64,000 nucleotides of DNA from Ipomoea triloba. Taxonomy: Eukaryota; Streptophyta; Magnoliopsida; Solanales; Convolvulaceae. Numbering within the stretch: the stretch's first letter is position 1; every line of letters begins with the position of its first letter. The stretch covers positions 28,616,755 through 28,680,754 of the forward strand of contig NC_044924.1 of NCBI RefSeq assembly GCF_003576645.1, in the 5' to 3' direction. The position numbers and the translations under genes were made by a program. The notes under the pieces are model-generated. The model was not told where the DNA came from and made no database searches. It saw nothing but the letters and a program-made list of their open reading frames with translations. Of the stretch, positions 42,701 to 54,314 are shown in pieces.

Positions 42701-44663
42701 GTCGGTATGAACCACCATTGTATGAATGTGATGTTTGGTTGTGGCTTTTTATTGAATGAGAGGACAGAATCTTTTGTTTGGCTGTTCAAAACGTTTCTAC
42801 AGTCAATGGATGGTAGGCAGCCACAAACAATAATGACTGATCAGTGTTCTGCCATGGCTGCTGCAATCATGCAAGTATTTCCAAATTCAAAACATAGGCT
42901 ATGTATTTGGCACATTGGGGAGAATTCAAAGAAGCACATCAAAGGATTGAGAATGCAAAAGGGTTTCATAGAGTTATTTAATTTTCTGTTAAAGTATAGT
43001 GATACAGAAGCTGAATTTGAATTTTACTGGAACAGGTATTTTTTGCAACTTTCATCCTTAGATTTTGCTTTGTTTATATAATGATAATGCTGTTTTGATT
43101 AAATGATACTATGGTTTTGATCAAATGATAGTATGCAGTTTTGACTATATTTGTTTTCTACTGTAATTGGATTGATTTTGTTTTATTTATAGAAGGACAG
43201 TGCAGGCTTGAGTGAATGAAACTGCTGTTTTGATGAAAGGATACTGTGTCAGTGTTTGTGTTTTTATGTTTTCCCCCGTACATTGTATGAGTTGGCTTTG
43301 TTTATGAAATGATAGTACTGTTAAGAGAGAATGATATTTGGGGTTTGACAAAATGATAGCATGTCAATGTTTATTTATTTATTTATATATTTAGTATCGA
43401 ATTTTCAGTTTGTTTTTGTTTATTAGTTGTAGATCCTATTTGTTTGTAGAGCTCAACTGGATTTATTCGGCATACCACACACCCTCTCTACTTACAAATA
43501 TGGTATCCAAATCAGTTGTGCATATGAAATTTTTGTTTTGTCTTTATTGCTCTTACAATTTATCTCTTATGTTATATTTTTTCAGGATGGTGACTGAATA
43601 TAATATTCATAAGAATGTTTGGTTACATAGATTATATAATATTAGGGAGAAGTGGTGTCCTGCTTTTAGCAAACAGTATTTCTCTGGTGGTATTTTATCC
43701 TCGCAAAGGAGTGAGTCTACTAATCATTCAATTTCTAGAAGACTTTCAAAAACAGCTGGATTGTGTGATTTTTATAATTCATTTGTTAGTGTGATTTCTG
43801 AGTGGAGGAGCAGGGAGAGTGGTGAAGATGTTCGCTGTTCTCAAGGTTTGCCATCAATGGCTATGAATTACGTGAAGTTACTTTCACATGCTAGAGAAGT
43901 TTACACTATTGAGATATACTTTTTATTTGAGGAACAGTTCTTGAAAGGTTCTTCATGCCATCAAGATTTGGTGGGTGTCAGTGGTGAGGTAATGAAATAT
44001 CATGTTTGGCGTCCTGATGTTGATTTGATTCGTCATGAGGTTTGTTTTAGTGTTAAGGACTTGGATATATCATGTAGTTGCAGGTTGTTTTCAGAGATGG
44101 GTATTTTGTGCTCTCATTCTCTTCGCATTTTAAATATTCACTGTGTTGCAACAATCCCTGATAAGTATATTCTTAAAAGATGAACTAAAAGGGTTCTTGA
44201 AGACAGGACAATAGAGAATGTTTGTGGTGTTGCTTCAAGTGGTTGGGTTATACAAATTGGTAGAAAGTTTCAGCGGTTGGTTTTATCTAGTCAAGACAAT
44301 TCTAAAGCTCGGGAAGCATGTGAAGATGCCTTTCAAAATGCCAAGATGAAGATTGAAGCTGAAATTGGTCCTATTTTCTTTGAAGATGGTGAACAAACCA
44401 CAGATGGTGTTATACAAAATCCATCACGTAGTAGGCCAAAAGGTGAACACAACAAACGGTTGATTAGCACAATAGAAAAGAAGAATAAATATGCAAGAGG
44501 ACGAAAGAATTATTCAAAGTATGTCGAGTTGAATACAAAGGCGGCTGTGCAATCATTTGTGCGAGAGTCTGTTTCTAGTATGGTGGGCAGTGGATATTTG
44601 GTCCATCCGTCTGGTGGCAGTAGCTCAAAGTTGGTTCATTTTAATCCAAATGAAAGTACTTAA

Positions 44664-45840
44664 AAAGAATATAGTTTCTTTTTAAAAATACAGCACTTTC
44701 CTTTACAAAACACTACAGTTACTTTTGAAAAACACAACAGTTTCTTTTTCATTTAGCTGGAGTTTCAAATGGAATTGCAGTGGAATATTTGACACCACAT
44801 TGTCAGTTCTAGTTAATAAACCCTTCAGTTTCAGTTCATGAACACTACATTATCATTTCAGTTACTCTATAGTTTCATTTAAGATTTTTAGGCCTTATGG
44901 AGAAACAATATACTTAAAAAGAATATAGTTTCTTTTTGAACATACAGCACTTTCTTTTACCAAACACTGCAGTTTCTTTTAAAAAACACTACAGTTTCGT
45001 TTTCATTTAACTGTAATTTCAAATGGAATTTCAGTGGAATATTTGACACCACATTGTCAGTTCTAGTTAATAAACCCTTCAGTTTCAGTTCATGAACACT
45101 ACATTATCATTTCAGTTACTCTATAGTTTCATTTAAGATTTTTAGGAATTATGAAGAAACAATATACTTAAAAAGAATATAGTTTCTTTTTGAAAATACA
45201 GCACTTTCCTTTACCAAACACTATAGTTTCTTTTAAATTACATTACAGTTTCTTATTGCAAACACTATAGTTCCACTTTGTCAGATTCATTTTATGAACA
45301 ATGTAGGTTCTTTACCAAAACAATATAGTATCTTTTGAATTACTCTATATTTTCATTTAATAATTTTTAGGGCATAACAGGACATCATCTAAACTGTTAT
45401 ATTTTTACAAACATACAGTTTCTCTTTGACAAACCTACAGTTTCATTTAGACAAACCACTAGTTTCTTTTAGACAGACCTTTAGTTTCATTTTGAAAATA
45501 CAACAGAATATTTTGACGATTCATGTGTTTTCATACAGCTAGTTCGATTTTTATAAACCATGTGATTTCATCGTTTTGAAAGATTAGTATCATTTCAAGT
45601 ACTATACAGTTTTTTGAATGATACACGTGATTTCTTTTTCACATTTGACAGTATCCGTTGGTAAACACTACACTTTCCTTTCACGGACACTGTAGTTTCT
45701 TTTCATGAATACTACAGTTTTTTGTTTTGAATATATATCAGTTTCCTTTATCAAACACTACAAGTTTCTTTTCGAATACATTCCAGTTTCTTAGTGCATA
45801 TAATATAGTTTCAGTTGATGAATCACATATAAGAATATTT
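44664..45840 (+). repeat. Long ACACTACAGTTTCTTTT repeat field
   Basis: About 1.2 kb of variants of AAACACTACAGTTTCTTTTG, including two long near-identical blocks (about 44760-44960 and 45000-45200) that also match the FAR1-like intron. There is no coding content. The repeat is confined to this gene's intron and 3' flank within the window, so it may belong to a larger transposon containing the gene. Confidence 0.7.
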
Positions 45841-46440
45841 GACACTTTATGAAATTAAACTAAAGTATTTTGTGAATGGAAATGTAGTATTTCAGGAATA
45901 ATATTCCATTGATTATATATTAACATGATAAGTCAAAAATATAAAAGTATTTTTAGCAAAAACTATGATGATTAAAACCTGCATAATAAACGTAGTCTAA
46001 AGCTACCTTGGCTTCACAATCAAACAGAATAAAACATTGTCGGGTGGTGCATTTATCCTTACATTCAAATTCAAAGTCATTGTAAGAGTCTTTTTCCAAT
46101 AAAGTGTTCTTCGGCATTCCTTATGACATTTGCTTTGTGAACATTCACGGGTATCATGATGATCCTTGATGTGTACAATGCTCGTAATTAATATATAATG
46201 TACCTGCCGTTAACAGTCTTATATGTATTTATCATATTATTTGTTGTACTTAACATGTGAGGTGCCTATATACATACTTTTTGTAATTAAATACTACTAA
46301 TTACTTATTAATTTACCTATATAATAATAAAATAGAATATAATAATAGTAATATTTAAATATTAAAAATTGGCCTCCAAATCTTACCAAATGAGAAGGTT
46401 GGGCCAAATTTGAAGACAATTGCAATTTCCTGCAAATTAT
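45841..46440. other. Intergenic, no gene seen
   Basis: AT-rich with no recognised coding frame or structured repeat. A boundary or terminal inverted repeat for a MULE enclosing the FAR1-like gene was sought here and not found. Confidence 0.4.
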
Positions 46441-46900
46441 AAGGTAGACTCAGGTCTATATTCATAATTTAAAAATTCTATATTCACACTATTAGAACTT
46501 TATATTCACAACTTTAGAATTCTATATACATAATTTAAAATCTCAGTATACAAAATTACATTACTCAATATTCACAATTTTTGAATTCTATATTCACAAT
46601 TTTATATAGATTCAAAATTTGTTATACTATTGAATATAAAGTTATGAAATTGTGAATATAAAGTTTTGAAATTGTAAGTTTTGAAATTGTAAACATAGAG
46701 TTCTGTAGTTATGAAATTATGATTATAAAGTTTTGAAATTGTAAATTCTGAAATTGTAAACATAGAGTTCTGTAATTATGAATATAGAGTTCAAAAACTG
46801 TGAACATAGGTTCTAAAATTATGAACATAGAATATTAAATTTGTGAATATGAACCTGGTCAAGGTGGACCCGAGTCCATAGCATAACAACCGGCAATTTG
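46440..46900. mobile_element. Hairpin-forming MITE of TATATTCACAATTTTAGAA units
   Basis: The left part carries GGTAGACTCAGGTCTATATTCATA and the right part the approximate inverse (GAACCTGGTCAAGGTGGACCCGAGTCC). Between are many AATTCTATATTCACAA units in one orientation on the left and in the inverse on the right, so most of the element could fold back on itself. No coding frame. Confidence 0.55.
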
Positions 46901-47054
46901 CAAGCATTCACCGACAATTACAATGGTATCATGTTGAGTTGAGTGCGTGTGTAATCAAATATTTTCAAATCCATGACTCAAACTATTTTTAACTGCAAAG
47001 TCTTGTATTTTCTAAATTTATATAAATGTACTTATTTAACTGCAAAGTCTTTGT

Positions 47055-47435
47055 ATAACAGTATAAGGATCTTAAGAAGCTCTTTTGGTGGCCCAGGATG
47101 AAAAGAGAAATAGCCGAGTATGTCCAAAAATGTTTGAATTGCCAGAAAGTCAAGGAGGAAAGGAGCAAACCCAAGGGATTGGTCTAGTCTTTGGAAGTTT
47201 CGGAAGGAAAATGAGACTCCATCTCCATGGATTTTGTGGGGGGCTTATCGTTGACTAAGTCGGGAAATGATAAAATTTGGGTGATAGTGGATAGATTGAC
47301 CAAAACAGCAAGATTTATCGCAATGAAGGAGACATGGACTATGGACCAGTTGACAAGGACTTACATTGGGCAAGTGGTAAACTACCATGGGATACTCTGG
47401 GACATAGTGTCAGATAGAGATTCAATGGAAAAGGT
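47055..47435 (+). pseudogene. Ty3/gypsy integrase fragment
   Basis: Conceptual translation reads FWWPRMKREIAEYVQKCLNC, then QKVKEERSKP, then MDFVGGLSLTKSGNDKIWVI, VDRLTKTARF and HGILWDIVSDRDS. These match the end of the zinc-binding region and the catalytic-core start (first Asp in MDFV, second near SDRD) of plant gypsy integrases. At least two stop codons (after KPKGLV and in SEGK) interrupt it, and it runs into a microsatellite at 47486. No LTRs, reverse transcriptase or gag are near, so this is a small dead remnant. Confidence 0.8.
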
Positions 47436-47477
47436 ACATAATACGTTAACTACAAACACATCATTTATTAACTGCAT

Positions 47478-47485
<8 letters not shown>

Positions 47486-47551
<66 letters not shown>

Positions 47552-47568
47552 TGTGTGTGTGTGTGTGT
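47486..47568. repeat. (TA)n(GA)n(GT)n compound microsatellite
   Basis: Consecutive TA, GA and GT runs. A frame over it (47227-47646) mixes the integrase relic with translated microsatellite and is not a gene. Confidence 0.9.
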
Positions 47569-47569
47569 A

Positions 47570-48150
47570 GTGTGAAAGATCTCCCAGGTGAAACATACAG
47601 ATTAATTATAGTCATTGATCTTGCCAAAATCAACAGCCCAGAATGAAAATAAATTTAAAAAGAAATGCAGTGAAATTATGGTAATTTTACATATTATTTA
47701 AAACTTAAGGTGCATATATTCAAAGCTTAAAGTGTACTATTTTAACACTTAAGATGCACCATTTTAACACTTAAGGGTGAGTCAGTTCTACACTTGAAAG
47801 CTTAAGGTGCGTAATTGTAAAGCTTAAGGTGCGTCATTTTAACATTTAAGGTGCGTCATTTTAACATTTAAGGTGCGTCAGTTCTACAGTTAAGATGCAT
47901 AAGTTCTACACTTAAGTTGCGTCATTTTAACATTTAAGGCACGTCATTTTAACACTTAAGGTGCGTCATTTTAACACTTAGGTGTTTCATTTTAACACTT
48001 AAGGTATGCCAATTTAACACTTAAAGTGCATTAAGGTACATCAATTCAACAATGGTATGAGGAAAATGCTGGGTCTTTTTATTAATCTCACCCTATCTTT
48101 CACCTGGGAGATTCTTCGCACGTGAACCATTGCCTATATATATATATATA
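47570..48150. mobile_element. TA-flanked MITE with 22-bp TTAAGGTGCGTCATTTTAAC array
   Basis: Ends GATCTCCCAGGTGAAAC and TTTCACCTGGGAGATTC are inverted, followed outward by TTCGCACGTGAACC and TATATATA, the same terminus as at 1-375 and 4836-5290. The interior (about 47690-48010) is a tidy array of 22-bp units starting TTAAGGTGCGTCATTTTAAC, the best-ordered example of this family in the window. Confidence 0.7.
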
Positions 48151-48399
48151 ATTTTGGATTGAGGATTGGATTGTAGCTAATGTGTTAATTAGGCAGAAAG
48201 GGCTGCTTATTATCTATTTTGGGCTCTTAAAGGTTTCTGAAAATTGAGCTTTCCTGTTGGCTGCTGTGGGCTTATTTAAGCGAAATGGACAGATATTAGT
48301 CACCTATGGGCTGCTCAGTTTGCCAAATTGGCTCCTTTATTGGATTTTTTGTACAATGGCTTGCAAGAATTTATTTTTTTTCTTTTTTTGGGTTTGCCC

Positions 48400-48572
48400 A
48401 AAGGTATCCCTCCGGCCGACAGCCAGAGGACTAACCCTCGTCCCAACGGTCAGCACACTAAGTGGTAGGGGACTGGCCAAATGGTTTGCTCCATTCACAT
48501 GGATGAGGATCGAACCCCCAATCTCATGCTTAAGGGACAATGTGCTAAACCACCACACCAACCATGTTGGTT
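48400..48572 (-). mobile_element. tRNA-derived SINE (minus strand)
   Basis: On the minus strand the order is TGGTGTGGTGGTTTAGCACA (A-box region), then GGGGGTTCGATCCTC (B box), then a tail ending in GGGTTTGCCC near an A/T-rich run. Box spacing and order fit a Pol III-transcribed SINE. A short frame across it is spurious. Confidence 0.6.
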
Positions 48573-48599
48573 AGAATTTATTTTTTTTCTATTCCAGGG

Positions 48600-48836
48600 C
48601 GTTTTGTATTGTTTCCATCAATTAAATTCCTAGAAAAATATTTCCAAAGAAAATATTTGATGAAAATAACTTTATGGAAAAGTTATGTAGCATGTTTGGT
48701 GTTACCTGCGAAACATAACAATTAAATTATTTAAAAATTAATTAACACAGTTTATTTTATATAAACTTTCCCAAAAAAATATTTAAAATCTCTAATATAT
48801 CCTTACTATATACAAAAATAAAACTTAAAATTAGCA

Positions 48837-48840
<4 letters not shown>
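48600..48840. other. AT-rich spacer
   Basis: No gene or defined repeat seen between the SINE and the TA-flanked MITE. Confidence 0.4.
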
Positions 48841-48877
<37 letters not shown>

Positions 48878-49160
48878 TCCTTAATCAGGTGAGAACCATG
48901 TTCCAGGTGAGAACGTAAGGACAAATCTAAACCATTGATCTAGTAGATCTAACGGTTGAAATAAACAAAATTTTGTAATATTTATGAAAATGACCCCGCT
49001 CATTTTAAAAGTTTATAATATTTATGAAAATGACGCCGCTCATTTTTTACTTGATTTCTCATCCATAAGATCTTGCAGATCAATAGTTTAGATTTGTCCT
49101 TACGTTCTCACTTGGGGACATAGTTCTCATATGATATGATTAGGATTCTATATATATATA
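48840..49160. mobile_element. TA-flanked GAGAACC MITE
   Basis: After (TA)n at 48841-48875 the left end GGTCCTTAATCAGGTGAGAA continues with GTGAGAACGTAAGGACAAAT; the right end mirrors it (ATTTGTCCTTACGTTCTCAC and GTTCTCATATGATATGATTA) and leads into TATATATATA. Interior copies of ATGAAAATGAC[C/G]CCGCTCATTT are a direct repeat. It is related in style to the intron 2 MITEs of both F3'H genes. Confidence 0.65.
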
Positions 49161-49253
49161 ATACAATATAATATAATACAATGCATAATGAATCAGGTTG
49201 TAAATTACAGTACATAACAAATCAAATAACAAATAATCATGAACTAATACACG

Positions 49254-50820
49254 CACTACATATACCTCTCTCCCTCTCTCTCAGTACAATAATTAAGACA
49301 TTTAGTGATAAATCTTTTGTGTCACTTCGTAATTTAGTCACAAAAGATACCCTTTTTGTGACTAAAAAATAGTTCAACACTATTGTTTATGATAATTGTG
49401 ATAACTATTTTTTTTATCAGAGATAGTATGATAATTGTGACAACTAATCATTTCTTACAAATAAGTTGTCACTATTACTATAATGATAGTGTCGTAACCT
49501 AAGTTATCACTATTTGTTGTCACTAAATGTATGTGCATTTTGGCAGCATTATAATTATGGTGAGAATGACGAATGTAATTATGACAAAATATAGTGTGGA
49601 CACAAATTTTGATACTTTTTTTGTGACAAATAATTATTGGTCACTCTGTTTTATATATCTGTGACAACTCATTTTGTCAATAAAAATACAATTAGTTAGT
49701 ACAATTAGAATTGTGATAAGATTGTGACGCTCTATAATTTCCTAACAAAAATGACTAAATTGTGACAATAATTGTGTTGAATACAAGTTTTGTCACTAAT
49801 GTTATAATAATTGTAATGAGTAATTATATGTTACAATGACTTTGTCATTATAATTAAATTTATGAATATTGTGTGGAGTTATGTTGCAATCAATGTTTGC
49901 CACTAAAATTGCATTCAAGTTGGTGCCAAAGTAATTTGGTGTGAACTAGATATTAAATATTATGGTCAATTAAAATGCAACTAGTTAGTGATTATTAAAA
50001 TAAATGTAATTATGAAAATACATTTTGTAATTGTTCATTTATTAACTTTTTCTTTGTGACATATAATAAGTTCATTATCATTTACGGAAGCTATCTAAGA
50101 AACAATTTCATAGTACAAGTCAAATTGTTTCAATTCATTCCAATACAAATGTTAAAGAGCTCATACTTATCACCAATTGGTTTTAAGAAGAATATGCCAA
50201 CCAGATAACCAAAGAACTCCATGATTAAGCATGTTTGACTTACAAGATGGGTGACCTATTGAGAAGTAAGCATATTGCAACGCTAAAATCTATCAATTGG
50301 TATTAGTGTTGAGGTCATGAGTTCGAATCAATTCGAATGGGATGGGCGTAGGTCGAGCCATGTCTAGTCCTGAGTAGGGTGGGGGTGGGGTTCGAATGAG
50401 AGCAATAAGTGTTGGATTGTTGGGGGTCAGCCGAGTTGGCCCTGAGTTTAGCCTAATTATTGTTTACCACCTTTTAGGTCACTGATAACAATTTTTAAAT
50501 CAACAATAATTTTCACAAACAAGTACAATTATTGTGACTAAAGTTTTGTCACTAGATATTGTAATGACATATTTGGTCACAGAATGTAAATTCATTGTGA
50601 CCCCTATTGTTATCACTCAAATAGTACTTTTAGTGTAAGTAAACTTTGTCACAAAAGTCTTTAATAATTGTGACAATTTTCCAAAAGTCGTCACTATTAC
50701 AGTAGTGACGGGAGATATAGTGACAACAATGACGACTTAAAAAATTGGTCACTCATAAAATTAGGGACATAGTTTTTGTGACAACTTGTGTTGTCACTAA
50801 ATGTGAAATTTCTTGTAGTG
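49254..50820. mobile_element. CACTA-like element rich in TTGTGACAA repeats
   Basis: The right end AAATTTCTTGTAGTG (TAGTG at 50816-50820) is a typical CACTA terminus. The interior is filled with TTGTGACAA / TTGTCACTA motifs in both orientations, as in sub-terminal CACTA regions. A candidate left end CACTAC is at 49254, but its continuation does not mirror the right end and the flanking triplets (ACG, TTT) differ, so the left boundary is doubtful. A segment at 50280-50465, with tRNA-like GAGTTCGAATCAATTCG, looks like a nested SINE. No transposase. Confidence 0.55.
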
Positions 50821-51243
50821 TTTTTCTCTCTATATATATAATATGCAATAATTACAAATCAGATTACATAGGGAAAAGTTTAACTGCGTACCTTACTATT
50901 TTGCTAAAGAATGTGTAATAGTGGGAGTGTCAAATTTAATTTCTTATATTTATACTAGATTTTTAACATGGTAGTATGGCATCAAAAAGGATAAATATGT
51001 AATTGCATAAAGTTAGCAGATTCTCTGTAAGTCAGTAGTCCAAAAAAAAAAAAAAGAATCTCACCCGCCAAAGAACTAAACTTTCCTAAGTCAAAGATTG
51101 CACCAAAAGTGAAAATAATTTTCTCACCTTTTATAAATTCACAGCAAAGTTTGAACTTTCCTGGCTACTAAATGCCCTGTTAGAGTAATGATATTCTCCT
51201 CGCATATATTAAGGCATTAAGCATCCCTCACTTATTTTAAAGG

Positions 51244-51600
51244 CTAGTATTTTATATGCGCGATGCGCAAAAACATATGCCCAATATTAATACTGAATAT
51301 TAAAATATTTTTAAAAAAATTATAGCATATAATTTTTTTTTAAATGTATGGTTGTAGAATTCATATTATATTAAATAAAAGTATAAGTTATAATTTGAAT
51401 AATAATTATGGTATGATTAATATTATTAAAATAAGAAATTTAGATATGATATACTGTATTATTAAATATAATTATGGTAAGATTTAATTAAAATTTAATG
51501 AAATCAAACTTATATCTTATAGTAGCATGTTTACATACATTATTACCCTTGAAGAATAAAAGAAAAAAAATATTGTTTATGCATGTGAATGGTAATAAAA
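51244..51600 (-). mobile_element. Helitron (non-autonomous), diverged copy
   Basis: On the minus strand the 3' end reads TGCGCATCGCGCA (a hairpin, 51257-51269) followed by AT-rich DNA and CTAG (51244-51247), the Helitron 3' signature. The interior shares phrases with the copies at 56245 and 60605 (GCCCAATATTAATA, GCATGTGAATGGTAATA). A SINE interrupts it on the far side and the TC 5' end is not identifiable. Confidence 0.65.
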
Positions 51601-51609
51601 GAAAAAGTC

Positions 51610-51810
51610 TTTCTTTGACTCTGGCCGGCAAAGGACCACAAGGAGGTAAACCAGCCTAAGTTACCCATAGCAGACCGGCTCAAGGAGGTAAACCAGCCTA
51701 AGTTACCCATAGCAGACCGACTCAAACCCAAGGGTTTGAGGATCAAACCTCTAACCTCTCGGCTGTAGGTAGAGCACTCTTACCACCTGAACTGTCCTTA
51801 CGGACATTTT
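51610..51810 (-). mobile_element. tRNA-derived SINE with internal 42-bp duplication
   Basis: On the minus strand GGTGGTAAGAGTGCTCTACC and GAGGTTAGAGGTTTGATCCTC look like A and B boxes. Further along, a 42-bp unit (starting CAAGGAGGTAAACCAGCC on the plus strand) occurs at 51639 and 51681 with one difference. The 67-codon frame across it is the translated duplication. Confidence 0.6.
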
Positions 51811-52497
51811 CCGATCCTTCCCATTATTGTTTTAATGAATTGTTGTACAAACCTTTCATATAGTGGATTCACTATAGCCTTAGTTATAGCCTTAACGTAG
51901 TAGTTAGCGCTAAAACAAGCCCCTAACTTAGCCTTACCTATGGCTAGTAGAGTTGACTACTTGCTTAAAGTGGCTAATCTTGATATAGAATGGGGAGACG
52001 CTCAAAACATATGCAAGTGTTAACAGTTAAAGTGTACCCTAGCTCGACCTTCTTGGTGGCATGTAAAGACACATAAAACATGAAAATAGCTATAAATGTG
52101 TTTAAAGTGGCGCACCCCAATAAGGATATAGGCTTGCCTGAAATATAATTAATATAGATATTAGTGGTAAAGTGATGCATTAACTCGACCTTTATAGTGA
52201 TTATTAATAAAGACATGTCAAATTCAATGATAGCTGGTAGTTTGCTATGAGTGTTGTATTATTTGGTGTTGAATTTATGAAGTTTAGTTGTATTATTTGG
52301 TGTGGTTTTATGGCTCACTTTAAGCTTTGTTGGACTTAGTATACTTATGTGCATAATTTTGTCCTAGTCATTCTTTTCATAGGTCCAAGATTCCACTTTA
52401 ATTTGTTATAGTTTTAATGCATCATAGCTATTCTATCCTTAGCTTTGCTAGGGCTTTTAGCCTTTCGCTCTTAATAGGCTTTTGGCTTTGGCATTAC
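51811..52497. other. Intergenic, no gene seen
   Basis: No recognisable coding frame. A phrase GCTCGACCTTCTTGGTGGCATGTAAAGAC near 52030 is echoed as CTCGACCTTTATAGTG near 52185, a weak repeat of unknown meaning. Confidence 0.4.
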
Positions 52498-52500
52498 TTA

Positions 52501-52829
52501 GGGCATTCTTATCAGTGGATCATGCAAGGATATTAGTACAGTAGCATCCAAGGTGGAGGAGAGAAGGGCTAGGAAAGAGAAAAAAAAACACCTCCTGCAA
52601 ATACAAAATATTGGTACAGTAACTCTGTACCAAAGAAGCCCTTTGCTTGTTGCGCCTGACGCGCGTCAGGCGCAACAAGCCTGACATCCATTTTTTTTTT
52701 GTTTTTTTTTTTATTTTTAAATCAGATTTGTTTATTATTTTTTTTCCTCCCTCCCCATTTTCTCTTTCCTAATCACACTTACAAAAACTCCTCTTATACC
52801 GTGAAATAACCCCATTGATGAGGATGCTC
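52501..52829. mobile_element. PIF/Harbinger-type MITE with a 36-bp perfect palindrome
   Basis: Ends GGGCATTCTTATCAGTGG and CCATTGATGAGGATGCTC are inverse and are flanked by the trinucleotide TTA on both sides (52498-52500 and 52830-52832), the PIF/Harbinger target duplication. The interior holds a perfect palindrome at 52645-52680 (arm GCTTGTTGCGCCTGACGC). A truncated relative lies at 27275-27590. Confidence 0.75.
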
Positions 52830-52832
52830 TTA

Positions 52833-53355
52833 GGCTTTGACCATACTTCGATTGTAAGAAAAGCTAGGGTTTATCCTCCTAGAGTTGGAACACATGATAT
52901 GTCTGCGTGCCTTTGGTCACTATATATTTTGTATTGATCTTTTCATTAATAATATGACTATATATATTTGTGTTAAAAATAGTTGAGTTACTAGTTTGTT
53001 TTTTTTTTACGGAAGTGACCGGTTAATTTCATTTCACATGAATTAATTTTTATTTCTCTAATTTCATTTTGTGAATCACACGTATTGTAAAATCTTTATA
53101 AGCACTTGGAATATATGAGATTAGAGAGCGAGATTTCAATAAAATTAAATAACCTATTCTAGTACTTCAAGGCAAAAAATAAATAAAGATATATTTGAAT
53201 TGTTATCATATAAGTAAGACTCGGGGGAAGCAAATTTGTATATATTAAAGAAATTGTATGCGACACATGACTTAGTTTTCTTTGTACAATCACCGTTGTC
53301 GTGTGATAAGTTTGATGAAATTGAATTTTTTTTCAACAGTCTTAAAACAGATTAA

Positions 53356-53366
<11 letters not shown>
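52833..53366. other. Intergenic, no gene seen
   Basis: AT-rich with no recognised coding content. A (TA)n tract follows at about 53367-53425. Confidence 0.45.
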
Positions 53367-53425
<59 letters not shown>

Positions 53426-53639
53426 GATTTTGATTTTTGGGATAGCAACCGAAATGGAAGTTATCGGAGTTCCAGTGTTCAAGTTTGCTACACTATCAAA
53501 ATAAATATTAAATCAGCATTTGATCGAAAAGATGTTAACAAGAATTGAACTCATGATCTTCATATATAAGAATCTTGCTCCACCCACTCGACTATTCTTT
53601 CTATTTTCAGATGAAAGAGAAGACGTAATGGAACGTTTA

Positions 53640-54314
53640 CCTTCCATTGTTCACGGAGTGGAAATAATTGAAGTTCCAGTCAGATCGTCGGCCGCAGCGA
53701 ACACATCATTTGAGTGACTCATCTTGTTGTTAATTAAACCCTTTATGCGCTTATAACTTGAATGCGGAAGCACAAATAACAATGAACCGCATGTAAATCA
53801 AATTAATCAACTAAATAATGTTCATGATTATGGATCTTTAATTAAAACAAGAATAAAGATAAAGGCTTACTTGATTCCATTGATATGTAATCTCTAACCT
53901 GAATAACAATCAAGAATGCTTCACCTCTCTGATTTGTATGCCTTAATCACCTCATGATGATATGGAGACTAGAAAACTCAGAGACTAAAAACCTTATGAT
54001 CAGAAACCTGATCCCTAGAGTTTTCCCGGGTATTTATAGATGTGATGAGAACCCCTCTTTAAAGAGGAATGAGAAACTTCCTTTTAAGGAATATAAATCC
54101 CTCTAGGAATGTGAAACCTCCTTTTAGGAGAACCCATATCCTTTTTTCATTATACATTTTTTAACCCTTATATGCTTAAATTTTAACAGAATGAGAGGGA
54201 GGGAATTTCACCCAGTAATTCCGCCTTTATACATCACTAATCATCAACGTGAGTCCTTATGGAATTACAACCTTTATTATATAAATCAATGTTAGGAAAT
54301 AATTATTTCTAACA
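53640..54314 (-). mobile_element. Ty1/copia-like LTR and start of internal region
   Basis: On the minus strand an LTR-like segment begins TGTTAGAAATAATTATTTCC at 54314, has a promoter CATCTATAAATACCCGGG near 54030, and appears to end around GTGCTTCCGCA near 53770. Beyond it a short open frame starts MSHSNDVFAAADDLTGT, in the position of gag, before an early stop near 53660. No pol and no second LTR follow, so this is a truncated 5' end. The gag reading is inferred from position only. Confidence 0.45.

Larger units (their letters stand above)
39187..44663 (+). pseudogene. FAR1/FHY3-related (MULE-derived) gene, broken
   Basis: Exons fit 39187-39265, 39380-39475, 39975-40046, then a large exon (40285 to the N, repeated and continued as 41754-43035) and 43586-44663, all with GT/AG sites. 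Without the duplicated block and a 210-bp internal expansion this spans about 799 codons, a normal FAR1-family length. Visible are the FAR1 DNA-binding region (Cys/Cys then EHNHEL), the MULE transposase core starting with DTTYRTN and continuing through FGCGFLLNERTESFVWLF and MTDQ, and a SWIM zinc finger CSC...CSH. Two nonsense codons interrupt it: TAG at 42308-42310 (also at 40839) and TGA at 44181-44183, where the family has Trp. FAR1 proteins are light-signalling transcription factors; similar open frames also occur in active MULEs, and this could be either. Confidence 0.8.

Noticed and set aside
42320..43081. A repeat-domain protein with multiple YRTNR units
   Set aside because: The repeats are successive 42-bp back-jumps in a transposase core that has this segment once in the family; the nearby contig end shows a version without the first step.
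39037..46440. A complete MULE enclosing the FAR1-like gene
   Set aside because: I looked for terminal inverted repeats and a 9-bp duplication around the gene and its repeat field and could not find a convincing pair.
47227..47646. A 139-residue open frame
   Set aside because: Joins a dead gypsy integrase remnant to a translated microsatellite.
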